From Cupriavidus nantongensis (lineage in GTDB: Bacteria; Pseudomonadota; Gammaproteobacteria; Burkholderiales; Burkholderiaceae): 64,000 bases of DNA. The position numbers and the translations under genes were made by a program. Positions 13,277-22,098 of this stretch are shown in pieces; positions within the stretch are counted from its first letter, which is position 1; the number at the start of each line of letters is the position of its first letter. The notes under the pieces are model-generated. The model was not told the origin of the DNA. It saw only the letters and a list, made by a program, of their open reading frames with translations, and made no database searches. The stretch lies in contig NZ_CP014844.1 in the NCBI RefSeq assembly GCF_001598055.1, positions 2,224,967 to 2,288,966 on the forward strand, in the 5' to 3' direction.

Positions 13277-13281
13277 TCCGG
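13277..13281. repeat. Right target-site duplication TCCGG
   Basis: Identical to 9891-9895 and directly adjacent to the terminal ACA of the element. Confidence 0.9.
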
Positions 13282-13314
13282 TTATGTTTTAAATGGACCG
13301 CAGTCCATGGCGTT

Positions 13315-14355
13315 TCAGGCCGACTTTTCCATTGCTTCCCACATGCCGTTGATATAGACCGCGCCGAGTGCCCGGTCATAGAGGCCGTATCCCGGCTTGC
13401 CGGTCTCGCCCCAGATCATGCGGCCGTGGTCGGGGCGGTAATAGCCCTGGAAGCCGACGTCGTGGTACGCCTTGACGATCGCGGCAATATCCAGCGATCC
13501 GCAACTCGACAGGTGGGCGGTTTCCTCGAAATCGCCTTCCGGCGTGATCTTGACGTTGCGGATATGGGCGAAGTGGATGCGCCCCATGCCGCCGAATTCG
13601 CGCACCAGCGCCTCGACGTTGTTCTGCGGGCCGGCGCCAAGCGAGCCCGAGCACAGCGTCAGCCCGTTTGCCGGCGTGTCGACGATACCCAGGATGCGTG
13701 CCAGGTCGTCGCGGTTCTTGACGATGCGCGGCAGTCCGAAGATGGGGCGCGGCGGATCGTCCGGATGAATGGCCATCTTGATGCCGCATTCCTGGGCCAC
13801 CGGAATGATCGCGCGCAGGAAATGCTCCAGGTGTTCCCAGAGCCTGCCTTCGTCGATGCCACGATATTCGGCCAGCAGCGACTGCAGTTCTGCCGGCGCG
13901 TAGCTGGAATCCCAGCCGGGCAGGGCGATCCCCTGGCTGACATCGACCTGTTCGACCTCGCGGGTGCTGAAGGCAAGGCAGGTCGAGCCGTCATCGAGCT
14001 TTTTTGCCAGTTCGGTACGGGTCCAGTCGAACACCGGCATGAAGTTGTAGCAGATGACCTCGATGCCCGCGGCGGCCAGGTTCCTGATGTTCTGCTGGTA
14101 GTTCGCGATCAGCCGCGCGCGCGTCGGCTTGCCGAGCTTGATGTCCTCATGGACCGGAACCGACTCCACCACCTTGAACTGCAGCCCCGCTGCCTCGATG
14201 GAGGACTTTAGCGCCAGGATCTTGTCCAGCGGCCATACCTCTCCGACCGGTTCGTCATAGATGGCCGAAACGATGTGGGTCATGCCCGGGATCTGGCGGA
14301 TGTATTCGAGAGGGATGGGGTCGGTCGGGCCAAACCAGCGGAACGACATCTTCAT
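13315..14355 (-). CDS. uxuA: Mannonate dehydratase
   Basis: 346 residues from ATG 14355, preceded by [17 protein letters not shown] at the N-terminus, [10 protein letters not shown] at about residue 106, and the metal-ligand regions [12 protein letters not shown] and [10 protein letters not shown] identify UxuA, a TIM-barrel enzyme that dehydrates D-mannonate to 2-keto-3-deoxygluconate in glucuronate breakdown. No uxaC, uxuB, kdgK or kdgA lies in the window, so the pathway must be completed elsewhere. The divergent GntR gene and three TGGTnnACCA sites suggest substrate-controlled expression. Its former downstream partner, the Bug gene, is now 3.4 kb away because of the IS. Confidence 0.93.
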   Translation of the reverse strand: MKMSFRWFGPTDPIPLEYIRQIPGMTHIVSAIYDEPVGEVWPLDKILALKSSIEAAGLQFKVVESVPVHEDIKLGKPTRARLIANYQQNIRNLAAAGIEVICYNFMPVFDWTRTELAKKLDDGSTCLAFSTREVEQVDVSQGIALPGWDSSYAPAELQSLLAEYRGIDEGRLWEHLEHFLRAIIPVAQECGIKMAIHPDDPPRPIFGLPRIVKNRDDLARILGIVDTPANGLTLCSGSLGAGPQNNVEALVREFGGMGRIHFAHIRNVKITPEGDFEETAHLSSCGSLDIAAIVKAYHDVGFQGYYRPDHGRMIWGETGKPGYGLYDRALGAVYINGMWEAMEKSA

Positions 14356-14455
14356 GGGCGAGCTTCCTTCAGGCGAGTCTGATGCGGCAGCGGAGAGCGG
14401 AAAGGCAATCCGGTCTGAACCAGTGCGCGGGTCAAGGCCGGCAGGCCATGGGCAC

Positions 14456-14527
14456 TGGTGTACCGGTTGTCTAATCTGGTTCACCAATTATGAAGAGGTT
14501 GCCCAATTTTGTCGTCATGGTTTACCA
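14456..14527. promoter_or_regulatory. Three phased TGGTnnACCA operator sites between uxuA and the GntR gene
   Basis: TGGTGTACCG at 14456, TGGTTCACCA at 14477 and TGGTTTACCA at 14518 (extended to the dyad CATGGTTTACCATG at 14516-14529). Start spacings of 21 and 41 bp put all three on nearly the same face of the helix. TGGTnnACCA is the pattern known for FadR/UxuR-type GntR regulators, so the adjacent regulator is the likely ligand. Confidence 0.7.
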
Positions 14528-14616
14528 TGGTGTGCATCAGGCGCTGCCCGGCCATGCCTTTCCCCTGGCAAGTGGTCAACCGGTGACCACCTTGGATACC
14601 CGCCGCCTTACCCGAG

Positions 14617-15357
14617 ATGCCACATCCCCCCAGCGATCCAGTAACCCGTCCGACACCCGAGAACCCGACAGCGGCCAGCGACCGTTCGTACCTGAGCCTG
14701 GCCAGCCAGGTGCAGGCATTGATTGCATCCGGAGAGTTCTGCGCCGGCATGCGCTTGCCGTCCGAACGCACGCTGGCCGAGCGGTTCAGCGTCAGCCGCA
14801 CCCTGGTGCGCGAGGCCATCATCGCGCTGGAGGTGCAGGGGCTGGTCGAAGTGCACGGCGGCTCCGGGATCTACGTCTGCGCAGAAGCGCCCGCGCCCGG
14901 TCGCGAGCCGTTCGAGATGCCCTGGCGGCCGGGGCCGATAGAGTCGCTGCGTGCCCGGGCGCTGATCGAATCCGAGATCGCCGGCCTGGCGGCCAGCGAG
15001 CGCAAGGACGGCGACCTTGACCGCATGTTCGCGGCGCTGAGCCTGATGCGCGAACACATGGGCGACAAGCAGGCCAACGAGGCGGCGGACCGGCAGTTCC
15101 ACCTGTGCCTGGCCGAAGCGACCGGCAACAGGGTGCTGCTGCATATGGTCACCGCACTGTGGGACAGCGGGCGCAGCGATCCGCTATGGCGCAAGATCGA
15201 GGAACACTTCCATACCACGCGGCTGCGGGAGGCATCGCAGGAAGACCATCAGCAGATCTTCGCGGCGGTGATGGCGCGCGACGCGACAGCGGCGCGGGCG
15301 GCAATGCGTAACCACCTGGAGAGAGTGATCGGCGAGTTTACGCAGGCGTGGCGTTGA
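14617..15357 (+). CDS. GntR-family (FadR/FCD) regulator, UxuR/ExuR-like
   Basis: 246 residues. Residues about 24-90 form the GntR winged helix (LPSERTLAERFSVSRTLVREAIIALEVQGLV). The C-terminal FCD domain has RALIESEIAGLAA, the metal-ligand-type histidines in ADRQFHLCLAEATGN and the final RNHLERVIGEF. It is divergent from uxuA, with three TGGTnnACCA sites in the shared 261-bp gap, so it most likely represses uxuA and itself and is released by a hexuronate or mannonate-type ligand. The effector is inferred from context. Confidence 0.9.
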   Translation: MPHPPSDPVTRPTPENPTAASDRSYLSLASQVQALIASGEFCAGMRLPSERTLAERFSVSRTLVREAIIALEVQGLVEVHGGSGIYVCAEAPAPGREPFEMPWRPGPIESLRARALIESEIAGLAASERKDGDLDRMFAALSLMREHMGDKQANEAADRQFHLCLAEATGNRVLLHMVTALWDSGRSDPLWRKIEEHFHTTRLREASQEDHQQIFAAVMARDATAARAAMRNHLERVIGEFTQAWR

Positions 15358-15471
15358 GGGATAGCCTGCTCGGCAGCTGCACATTTCGTTGCCGATCGGC
15401 AAACATGCTCATTGCACCTGGCGCATAAGCCTGCAGTATCATCGCTTTATCAACGCGCCATGGAGTACGGC

Positions 15472-16533
15472 ATGCAGTTTCTCTGGCCGCAATTGCTCTG
15501 GCTGTTGTGCTTTCTCCCTTTGCTGGCAGGTGCTTACGTCTACCTGATAGCACGACGCAAGAAAGCTGCCCTGTTGTATGCCAGTCTTGCTCTGCCGCGC
15601 GCCGCGTTGGGGCACAGCCTACGCCTTCGGCGCCACATCCCGCCGGTGCTTTTTCTCCTGGCGTTGGGCGCGGCCCTGCTGGCGTGCGCCCGTCCTGCCG
15701 CGACCATCACCCTGCCATCAGACATCATCACAGTGGTGCTGGCTGTCGATACCTCCCTCAGCATGAATTCAACCGACGTGGCGCCCAGTCGGATCATCGC
15801 CGCGCAGCAGGCCGCACGAGATCTGGTCATAGGACTGCCTGCAAGCGTGCGCCTGGGCATTGTCTCGTTTGCCGCCACGGCCACCGTAGTGCTGCCTCCA
15901 ACCGACAACCGTCAGGACATGCTCGATGCGATCGATCGCTTCCTGCTCCAACACGGCACGGCGACAGGCAGCGGACTGATCCAGGCCCTGGCGGTATTGT
16001 TTCCCGACGATAATGGCATCGACCTGGAAGCCATCCTTTTCCGCGGCGAGACCTTAGCGCCGGGACCTGGTGGAAGAACGCGGTCTGAAGCTGCTGCGGC
16101 GGACGCCGTTCGCAAGCGCGAACTGGAACAGCCGCAGACGATGCCCGGGGCTTATCGGCACGGCGTGGTAATCCTGCTCAGCGATGGTCGCCGGACCACT
16201 GGGCCAGATCCGCTAGACGCCGCGCGCATGGCTGCCCAGCGTGGGGTTCGCGTCTATACCGTAGGCTACGGTACCCCGCACGGCCAGGAGGTGTCGAGCC
16301 AGTCCTCCTTCACACAACTGGATGAGCCGACTTTGCGCACGGTCGCGACGCTGACTGCTGGCGAGTACTTCCTGGCCGGCTCGGCCGCGGATCTGACGCG
16401 GGTATATCGGCAGCTTAGCGCCCGTTTCGCGTTGGAACGCAAGGAGACTGAAATCAGTTCTTTGCTGGCCGGGACCTCGGTTGTGCTGCTGATCGCTGCT
16501 TGTAGTCTGTCATTGCTGTGGTTCCGGCGGTGA
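15472..16533 (+). CDS. Membrane-anchored von Willebrand factor A (BatA/BatB-like) protein
   Basis: 353 residues from ATG 15472, with GGAG six bases upstream (alternative ATG at 15460). Layout: N-terminal membrane helices (WPQLLWLLCFLPLLAGAYVYL and PPVLFLLALGAALLACA), then a VWA domain with the MIDAS motif DTSLSMNS at about residue 95, and a C-terminal helix ending in LWFRR. This is the BatA/BatB plan. The usual partners (MoxR ATPase, DUF58, TPR protein) are absent on both sides, so it is an orphan and its role is uncertain. Confidence 0.8.
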   Translation: MQFLWPQLLWLLCFLPLLAGAYVYLIARRKKAALLYASLALPRAALGHSLRLRRHIPPVLFLLALGAALLACARPAATITLPSDIITVVLAVDTSLSMNSTDVAPSRIIAAQQAARDLVIGLPASVRLGIVSFAATATVVLPPTDNRQDMLDAIDRFLLQHGTATGSGLIQALAVLFPDDNGIDLEAILFRGETLAPGPGGRTRSEAAAADAVRKRELEQPQTMPGAYRHGVVILLSDGRRTTGPDPLDAARMAAQRGVRVYTVGYGTPHGQEVSSQSSFTQLDEPTLRTVATLTAGEYFLAGSAADLTRVYRQLSARFALERKETEISSLLAGTSVVLLIAACSLSLLWFRR

Positions 16534-16547
16534 CCACCCTCAGCACA

Positions 16548-16817
16548 TCAAGGCCGACTCTCGGGTGCCGAAGCAGGGTGCCTGTGCGTTGCTGCAGCCG
16601 ATGCGCCTTGGCCGCTGCCAGCACGCCCCGGACTGCGGTCAACCTTGCTGTCCGTCTTTTTCGCACCTTCGCCGGCGGCACCGCTGGCAGCCTGCGCCGA
16701 AGGTTCCGCGCGCCTGCCAGTGTCGGTCCCTGGCGTTGGAGGCGAGCCGTAACGACCACCCTGCGCCAGGGCCGCAACGCTTAGCGAAAGGGCGGCAACC
16801 AAGGCCAGCTTTTTCAC
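16548..16817 (-). CDS. Small secreted protein, unknown function
   Basis: 89 residues from a GTG at 16817 with GGAG five bases upstream. KKLALVAALSLSVAALAQ is a clean signal peptide; the mature part is Gly/Pro/Ala/Ser-rich and low in complexity, with GEGAKKTDSKVDRSPG, and no cysteines. It is convergent with the VWA gene and downstream of the ECF sigma gene on the same strand (185-bp gap), so it could be a sigma target. No family recognised. Confidence 0.6.
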   Translation of the reverse strand: MKKLALVAALSLSVAALAQGGRYGSPPTPGTDTGRRAEPSAQAASGAAGEGAKKTDSKVDRSPGRAGSGQGASAAATHRHPASAPESRP

Positions 16818-17002
16818 GGCAGTCTCCAGATCGTCAAGCCATACCACTTCCATACTAGGCCGGATTCGCAAAGCCAAAGACCAGGATGGGCCGGCGTCAC
16901 TCCGAGGGCATGGCAGGGGCGGGGCAATGTCTCATTGCTTAAGAAGCCCCGGCTCGCCAACAACGGCATGGGCTGGCCTTTCACGGTCTGGAGAACTCGT
17001 GG

Positions 17003-17737
17003 TCATAGCGATCGGACCAGCCCGCGCTCGCCAAGGGCGGCAAACACGTGATTGACCACCGCATCGCAACGCGCGCCGGCAAAACTGAACGTGCTCTGCA
17101 GATAGGGCCTTACCTCTTTGGCCAGGGATTCGCGCAGCATCATGCGGGCCCGCAGGAAGCGCGTCTTGACCACGTCGTCGCTAACGCCAAGGCAATAAGC
17201 CGTTTCCTCCACACTCATGTCTTCGACGGCCCGCAGGATGAACACGCAGCGGTAGATCGGCGGCAATTTTTCGACCGCAAGCTGCAGCAGTTCTCGCACC
17301 TGACCGCGTTCGGCCATGGCTTCAGGGGATTCGTCGTCAGCGGCGCGGAAGGACATCATGTTCTCCTGTAAAGAGTCGCCAGGAAAATCTTCTTCTTCAC
17401 CCCGGGCTTCCATCTGGACCAGCCGGCGCTTTTTGCGCTGCGCTGTCAGCGCGGCGTTGATGGCAATGCGCGCCAGCCAGGTGCTCAGCGCGGCCTCGCC
17501 GCGAAACGAATCCAGGCTGGTAAACGCGCGCAGGTAAGTTTCCTGCACGACATCCTGGGCTTCGGCATCATCCGGGACCACGCCGCGCGCCGTGCGGAAT
17601 AACAGGCGGTTGTTGCGCCGCATGATGGCCTCGAAGGCGGACGCGGTGCCGGCGCGGGCGCTGGCAACCAGTTCGGCGTCTGTGGTGGCATTGGCGCCAG
17701 ACGGTGTGGGCGGCCTGAGATCCCGGCTCTTGTCCAT
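17003..17737 (-). CDS. ECF (RpoE-like) RNA polymerase sigma factor
   Basis: 244 residues. Region 2 carries AQDVVQETYLRAFTSLDSFRGEAALSTWLARIAINA; region 4 carries LPPIYRCVFILRAVEDMSVEETAYCLGVSDDVVKTRFLRAR. A 22-residue N-terminal extension and a C-terminal tail with a cysteine (FAGARCDAVV) are present. No anti-sigma gene lies next to it, which is unusual for this class. It is divergent from a di-haem cytochrome gene across 301 bp. Confidence 0.92.
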   Translation of the reverse strand: MDKSRDLRPPTPSGANATTDAELVASARAGTASAFEAIMRRNNRLLFRTARGVVPDDAEAQDVVQETYLRAFTSLDSFRGEAALSTWLARIAINAALTAQRKKRRLVQMEARGEEEDFPGDSLQENMMSFRAADDESPEAMAERGQVRELLQLAVEKLPPIYRCVFILRAVEDMSVEETAYCLGVSDDVVKTRFLRARMMLRESLAKEVRPYLQSTFSFAGARCDAVVNHVFAALGERGLVRSL

Positions 17738-18038
17738 TTGGAGATCTGGCTCCTTTCCCGTTGCTGATCATTAGACGGCACTGCTGCAAAAAGGTGACAG
17801 TCGACTGGGGCGCATACCCGTCTGCCGTCCCTCGCCTGGGCACGAACAACGTGTCAGCAATCATAGGCAAATGCACGCAGCCACAACCGATCGCAATGTG
17901 GCCTGGGCCTCGTGTCACCTTCCGGCGTCTGCCGACGTCTAACGCCTATGCAACGGACAAATTCGAGCGACTGCCGTCGGCGAGATGTCGGTTGCCTTAT
18001 TTCAGTTGCTGCATCTCATCCTGGCAAGGACGTCGATC
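17738..18038. other. Intergenic region between the ECF sigma and cytochrome genes
   Basis: About 300 bases with divergent promoters expected. No convincing gene is seen. The repeated CGTCTGCCGACGTCTAACG near 17928-17946 could contain an ECF-type element, but I could not match a -35/-10 pair. Confidence 0.4.
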
Positions 18039-19340
18039 ATGAAAAGGCAACCCTCCGCACCGACACCTGAAACTGAAGTGCAGCCGGTACCGCTGCGGCA
18101 CTCGGCGATGCAGCAGATGCCTCGACGGAGGCTGGCCAATGCACTGATCATGGCAGCCGCGGTCGGGGCCGCCGCGGCGTGCGGCGGCAGTTCTGGAGGG
18201 GGAGGAACCGATGCGGCCAGCACAGAAGCGGCGCAGAAGGCCCTGGTTGAGCAGGGCAAGCAGATATTTCGCTTCGATACCTTCGGGGACGAAGCGAAGT
18301 GGACCGATAACCTGAGGATGCACGAGGTCATCGCCAGCTCGGTGGATCCCTTGACCGCATTATCCGTCGGCCTCAAGGTGGACGCCGAGGCCTTGCCCGA
18401 GGCTGTCGTAAATGGCATCCGCAATGGCACGATCGACCTCAAGAGCCCGGCTACGACGGTGGCGCTGCTGAAACTGAACGCGGTCGTCGGCCTCCAGGGG
18501 ACCGTCGAGACCGTCAATGGGGTCGATAAGCTGACCCGCGTCGGCACTACCTGCGCGCTCTGTCATTCGACGGTGGACAACTCGTTCGCGCCGGGCATCG
18601 GCAAGCGGCTGGACGGATGGCCCAACCGGGATCTCAATCCCGGCGCCATCATCGCGCTGTCCCCGGCCATTGACGAGGCCATGAAAAAGGTCCTCAACGC
18701 CTGGGGTGCAGGCAAGTACGACCCCCGCCACAATATCGACGGCCTCAGCAAGCCGGTCGTGATACCGCCGGCCTTCGGGCTGGCCGGCATTCATCGCATC
18801 ACCTTTACCGGCGATGGCGAAGACGTCATGTACTGGAACCGGTATGTCGCCGTGTCCCAGATGGGAGGCCTTGGCTCCGTATCCGAGCCGCGCCTGAATA
18901 TCTCCATCACCAACGGCTCGGTCGATCTTGTCACCAGCAAGCTTGCGGCCCTGCAAGCGTATCAGCTATCCCTGGGTGCTCCGCCGCCACCGGCGGGAAG
19001 CTTCGACCCCGCGGCGGCATTGCGCGGCAAGGCCCTGTTCGAAGGCGCGGGTCGATGCGCCACGTGCCATAGTGGCCCGGCATTTACCGATGCCAACTCG
19101 CTGCTTCACCCGCCCGCAGACTCGATGGCGGAACCGGAGAGCCCAAGCTACGCCTCGCGCTCCGCAACAAAGCAATACCGGACCACGCCGCTGAAGGGGG
19201 CATGGCAACACCCTCCCTATTTCCATGACGGCTCTGCGGCGACTTTGTCGGATGTCGTGACGACCTACAACACAAAACGCGGACTGGGGCTGAGCAGCCA
19301 GGATATTGCCGACCTGACGGAGTATCTGAAGTCGCTGTGA
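18039..19340 (+). CDS. Exported di-haem c-type cytochrome, cytochrome c peroxidase-like
   Basis: 433 residues from ATG 18039, with AAGGA eight bases upstream. A hydrophobic segment ends AAAAC followed by a Gly/Ser-rich linker (GGSSGGGG), so it is probably a lipoprotein or anchored periplasmic protein. Two haem-attachment sites are visible: CALCH at about residue 171 and CATCH at about 340. The C-terminal LKGAWQHPPYFHDGSAATLSDVV is typical of the CCP/MauG-related family. It may take part in periplasmic electron transfer or peroxide handling; the exact reaction is unknown. The divergent ECF sigma is a candidate regulator. Confidence 0.8.
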   Translation: MKRQPSAPTPETEVQPVPLRHSAMQQMPRRRLANALIMAAAVGAAAACGGSSGGGGTDAASTEAAQKALVEQGKQIFRFDTFGDEAKWTDNLRMHEVIASSVDPLTALSVGLKVDAEALPEAVVNGIRNGTIDLKSPATTVALLKLNAVVGLQGTVETVNGVDKLTRVGTTCALCHSTVDNSFAPGIGKRLDGWPNRDLNPGAIIALSPAIDEAMKKVLNAWGAGKYDPRHNIDGLSKPVVIPPAFGLAGIHRITFTGDGEDVMYWNRYVAVSQMGGLGSVSEPRLNISITNGSVDLVTSKLAALQAYQLSLGAPPPPAGSFDPAAALRGKALFEGAGRCATCHSGPAFTDANSLLHPPADSMAEPESPSYASRSATKQYRTTPLKGAWQHPPYFHDGSAATLSDVVTTYNTKRGLGLSSQDIADLTEYLKSL

Positions 19341-19500
19341 CCCGCAGCCCGGGCGGAATGCGTTGCGCCGGGACTTCTATCAGGCTGACGATGCCTTTCT
19401 GGTAAGCGGCGAGCGAGGCGTTCCGGACGCGGCCGAGCGAGTCCACGCCTTGTGCGAGCACGGCGAGGCAATGGGTACCCGGATATAAGCGGCAGTCCCG
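19341..19500 (-). pseudogene. Possible remnant of an outer-membrane efflux (TolC-like) protein
   Basis: Read on the minus strand this gap encodes VRNASLAAYQKGIVSLIEV followed by AQR, which resembles the repeat end of TolC/NodT-type proteins (usual form: AYxxGxxSLxDVLDAQR). There is no start or remaining domain, and the frame also follows the epimerase stop. It may be chance. Confidence 0.25.
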
Positions 19501-20412
19501 CTAAGCGTCTTTCCACAGCAGCGGCCGCGGGGCGAAGCCGAGTTTCGCCTTTGCCGCGCTGTTCGAGGCGCCGGTCAGGCGGGTATGGTAGTAGACCGCT
19601 TCCTCCCCGGCAGCCTTCCGCGCGGCCTCGACGCTTATGCGGGCTGGCTCCGGGGCATCGACCCAGCGAGCAAACGCCGGCATCCATTGGGCGACGGCAA
19701 TGGGGTCGTCGTCGACCACGTTGTACACGCCTGGCTCGGCCGTCAGCGAAGCGACCGTTGCCGCGATGGCGTCATCGATATGGACGAACGACCAGACCGC
19801 ATTGCCGTCGCCGATGATCGACATTTCATTTTTTCGCGCCTGCTCCGCAATGGCGCCGTCGGGCCGGTACCAGGTGCCGGGGCCATAGAAGAAGCCATAG
19901 CGCAGGACCACGCCTTCCAGCGAGGCCGCGCCCATGACGGCGTTCTCGTACGCGGCCATCGTCCGCGCGCTGTCGCCGACCTCGCCGGGCGCGTCACAAC
20001 GAAGCGCGGCCGCTTCGTCGGCGAGCTGTCCCGGCAGGGCGGCGAGGTAAAAGCCCCGCGACTGCACGATATAGCGCTGCACGCCCAGCGCCTCGGCGGC
20101 GGCCAGCAGATTGCCGCCGCCCTCCCGGTGAAGGCGCGTATCGTCGGGCATTGATTTGATGATGTCGGCCGGATTCGCGGGAAGCCACGTAAGCTGGTCG
20201 ATCACGACATCGGGCGAGGCTTCCCGGATCGCGTCCCGGACCGCTTGCGGGTCAAAGGCATCGGCAAAGGAGACCCTGGCCCCGAGCTCGCGCAGCCTGT
20301 CCGCACCTTTGCCGGCGCGAGTCATCCCGGTAACGTCATGGCCCAGCGCGCGCAGTACGCGCACCAGCGGCAAGCCGATTGCGCCAGTGGCGCCGGCGAC
20401 AAAGATCTTCAT
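19501..20412 (-). CDS. NAD-dependent epimerase/dehydratase (extended SDR)
   Basis: 303 residues from ATG 20412, because AAGGAG lies seven bases upstream; the ATG at 20418 would be too close to it. The Rossmann motif is FVAGATGAIGLPLVR. The usual YxxxK is not obvious (AAYENAVMG at the expected place), so it may be an atypical member acting as an NmrA/epimerase-like reductase. Substrate unknown. It is downstream of the MocR gene on the same strand with a 183-bp gap. Confidence 0.75.
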   Translation of the reverse strand: MKIFVAGATGAIGLPLVRVLRALGHDVTGMTRAGKGADRLRELGARVSFADAFDPQAVRDAIREASPDVVIDQLTWLPANPADIIKSMPDDTRLHREGGGNLLAAAEALGVQRYIVQSRGFYLAALPGQLADEAAALRCDAPGEVGDSARTMAAYENAVMGAASLEGVVLRYGFFYGPGTWYRPDGAIAEQARKNEMSIIGDGNAVWSFVHIDDAIAATVASLTAEPGVYNVVDDDPIAVAQWMPAFARWVDAPEPARISVEAARKAAGEEAVYYHTRLTGASNSAAKAKLGFAPRPLLWKDA

Positions 20413-20595
20413 GGACATTCTCCTTGAAACTGCACAGCCAGACGGTGCAGCGACGAGTCGACGACACAGCGAAGCGGGGTGACGCTCCGCCCGGACTCCG
20501 TGCGGATATTGTGCTGGTCCACTGTGCGCCAGGAAAGCACCAAGAACCCGGGGAAACGCTGTACCACCTATCCCGATTGCCCACTTGCCGGTGCA

Positions 20596-22011
20596 CTAGG
20601 AGAACTTGCGGATCAGTTGCTGCAAGCGGTCGCAGGCAGCGGGAACCTGGTGTTCGATCGCCGTCGCGACACCAAGCAGCAGGCCGGACCGTTGCGTGGA
20701 CGCAGAGCAGAACCAGGCCGATAACGGTGCGGGTGCCAGCCCGTAGGCATAGGCTTCCCGGGCGATCCTCTGGTCGTCGGCGCCGTCCGGCAGTCTTACC
20801 ACTACGGCGAGGCCTGCCGCATAGGCCTGGAAGCCCCTGGCATCAAGCGCGGCCAGGAGCGCATCGCTGCGGGCTGCGTAAATGCGCTTCATGCGGCGCA
20901 GGTGGCGCAGATAGTGGCCATCGCGCATAAACTCGGCGGTCGCCATCTGCACCGCCGGCCCTGGCGCGGAAGCGAGGCAGGCGACGACTTCTTCGAAGCG
21001 CGACACCAGGCCAGGCGGCACGACCACGAAGCCGAGCCGCAGCGTCGGGCTGAGCGTCTTGCTGAACGACCCGATATGGATGACCCGCCCGGCCCGATCC
21101 TGCGATGCCAGTGCGGGAGCCGCCCGGCGCCTGAGCTGAAGTTCGCCAAGGTAGTCGTCCTCGATGATCCATGCATCCGCGCGGCTGGCCCACTCGAGCA
21201 GTTGCACGCGGCGACCGAGTGACAGGGTCGGGCCCAGTGGCGCCTGCTGACCCGCAGTGACCAGCGCCACCGCGGCATCCGGTGCATGCGCCTCGCCGTA
21301 GCCGACGTCGATGCCGTCTTCATCGACCGGGATGGGAACGATCGTGAGCCGGGACAGTGCCATGGCTCTGCGACTGGGAAGAAAACCCGGGTTCTCGACC
21401 CAGGCTTGCCGGCCCTCGGCCTGGATCACCCGCAGCGTGACACCGAGCGCGCCGGTAAAGCCCGCGGTGATGAAGACCTGTGAAGGCTGGCATTCAATTC
21501 CCCGGGACAATGCCAGGTGCGCCGCGATCTCTCTGCGGAGTTCATGCTCGCCGCGCGGATCCGGGTAGGTCGCCGGTGCCTCCACCTCGTCACGTGCCGC
21601 CCGCGATCGCAGCCGTGCGAACAAGGGGGCAGGGAAGCAGTCCGATGCCGGCACGCCCATCTGGAACACCGCGGGACCCGGCAGGAAATGCTGGTACAGC
21701 GCCGAGCGCAGATCGGTCTCGACCGAACGCGCCTGTTCCGCGCGGGGCCGTGCCGCAGCGGCATGGTCGGAAACCCGGGTGCCGCCGGCCCGCGATGAGA
21801 TCACCAGTTGCGCATCGGACAGCCGCTCGTAGGCGGTCCTGACAGTGCCTCGCGCCACGCCAAGCTGGGCAGCGAGGTCGATCCACGACGGCAACCTGGC
21901 GCCTGGAACCAGTACGCCACTCTCGATCGCACCGGTGATACCGAGCCGTATCTGTTCCGCCAGTGAGGTTCTGGACGCACGGTCCAGCTTCAGGTCGAGG
22001 ATGCTGGTCAT
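20596..22011 (-). CDS. MocR-type regulator (GntR winged helix fused to PLP aminotransferase fold)
   Basis: 471 residues from ATG 22011 with AGAGG upstream; a TTG at 22029 is the alternative. The GntR domain is at about 10-80 (LPSWIDLAAQLGVARGTVRTAYERL) and the fold-type I aminotransferase domain spans the rest, with the PLP lysine in GSFSKTLSPTLRLGF and the aspartate region IIEDDYLGEL. MocR proteins sense PLP or amino compounds. It faces a cupin gene divergently, with a TGGTTC/GAACCA dyad in the 87-bp gap. Confidence 0.9.
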   Translation of the reverse strand: MTSILDLKLDRASRTSLAEQIRLGITGAIESGVLVPGARLPSWIDLAAQLGVARGTVRTAYERLSDAQLVISSRAGGTRVSDHAAAARPRAEQARSVETDLRSALYQHFLPGPAVFQMGVPASDCFPAPLFARLRSRAARDEVEAPATYPDPRGEHELRREIAAHLALSRGIECQPSQVFITAGFTGALGVTLRVIQAEGRQAWVENPGFLPSRRAMALSRLTIVPIPVDEDGIDVGYGEAHAPDAAVALVTAGQQAPLGPTLSLGRRVQLLEWASRADAWIIEDDYLGELQLRRRAAPALASQDRAGRVIHIGSFSKTLSPTLRLGFVVVPPGLVSRFEEVVACLASAPGPAVQMATAEFMRDGHYLRHLRRMKRIYAARSDALLAALDARGFQAYAAGLAVVVRLPDGADDQRIAREAYAYGLAPAPLSAWFCSASTQRSGLLLGVATAIEHQVPAACDRLQQLIRKFS

Positions 22012-22041
22012 CGCCTCTGGTGCATTCAAAAATCGTGTTTT

Positions 22042-22061
22042 TGGTTCTTTTTTGTGAACCA
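22042..22061. promoter_or_regulatory. Dyad operator candidate for the MocR regulator
   Basis: TGGTTC and GAACCA are perfect arms separated by eight bases in the gap between the MocR and cupin genes, 38 bp before the cupin start. Binding by MocR is inferred from position. Confidence 0.5.
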
Positions 22062-22098
22062 GGTGAGGTGCATGATTCTAGCCTCCAAGGAGCCAAAC

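Noticed and set aside
13108..14211. Plus-strand frame opposite uxuA
   Set aside because: Shadow of uxuA; it begins inside the IS end and has no family match by eye.
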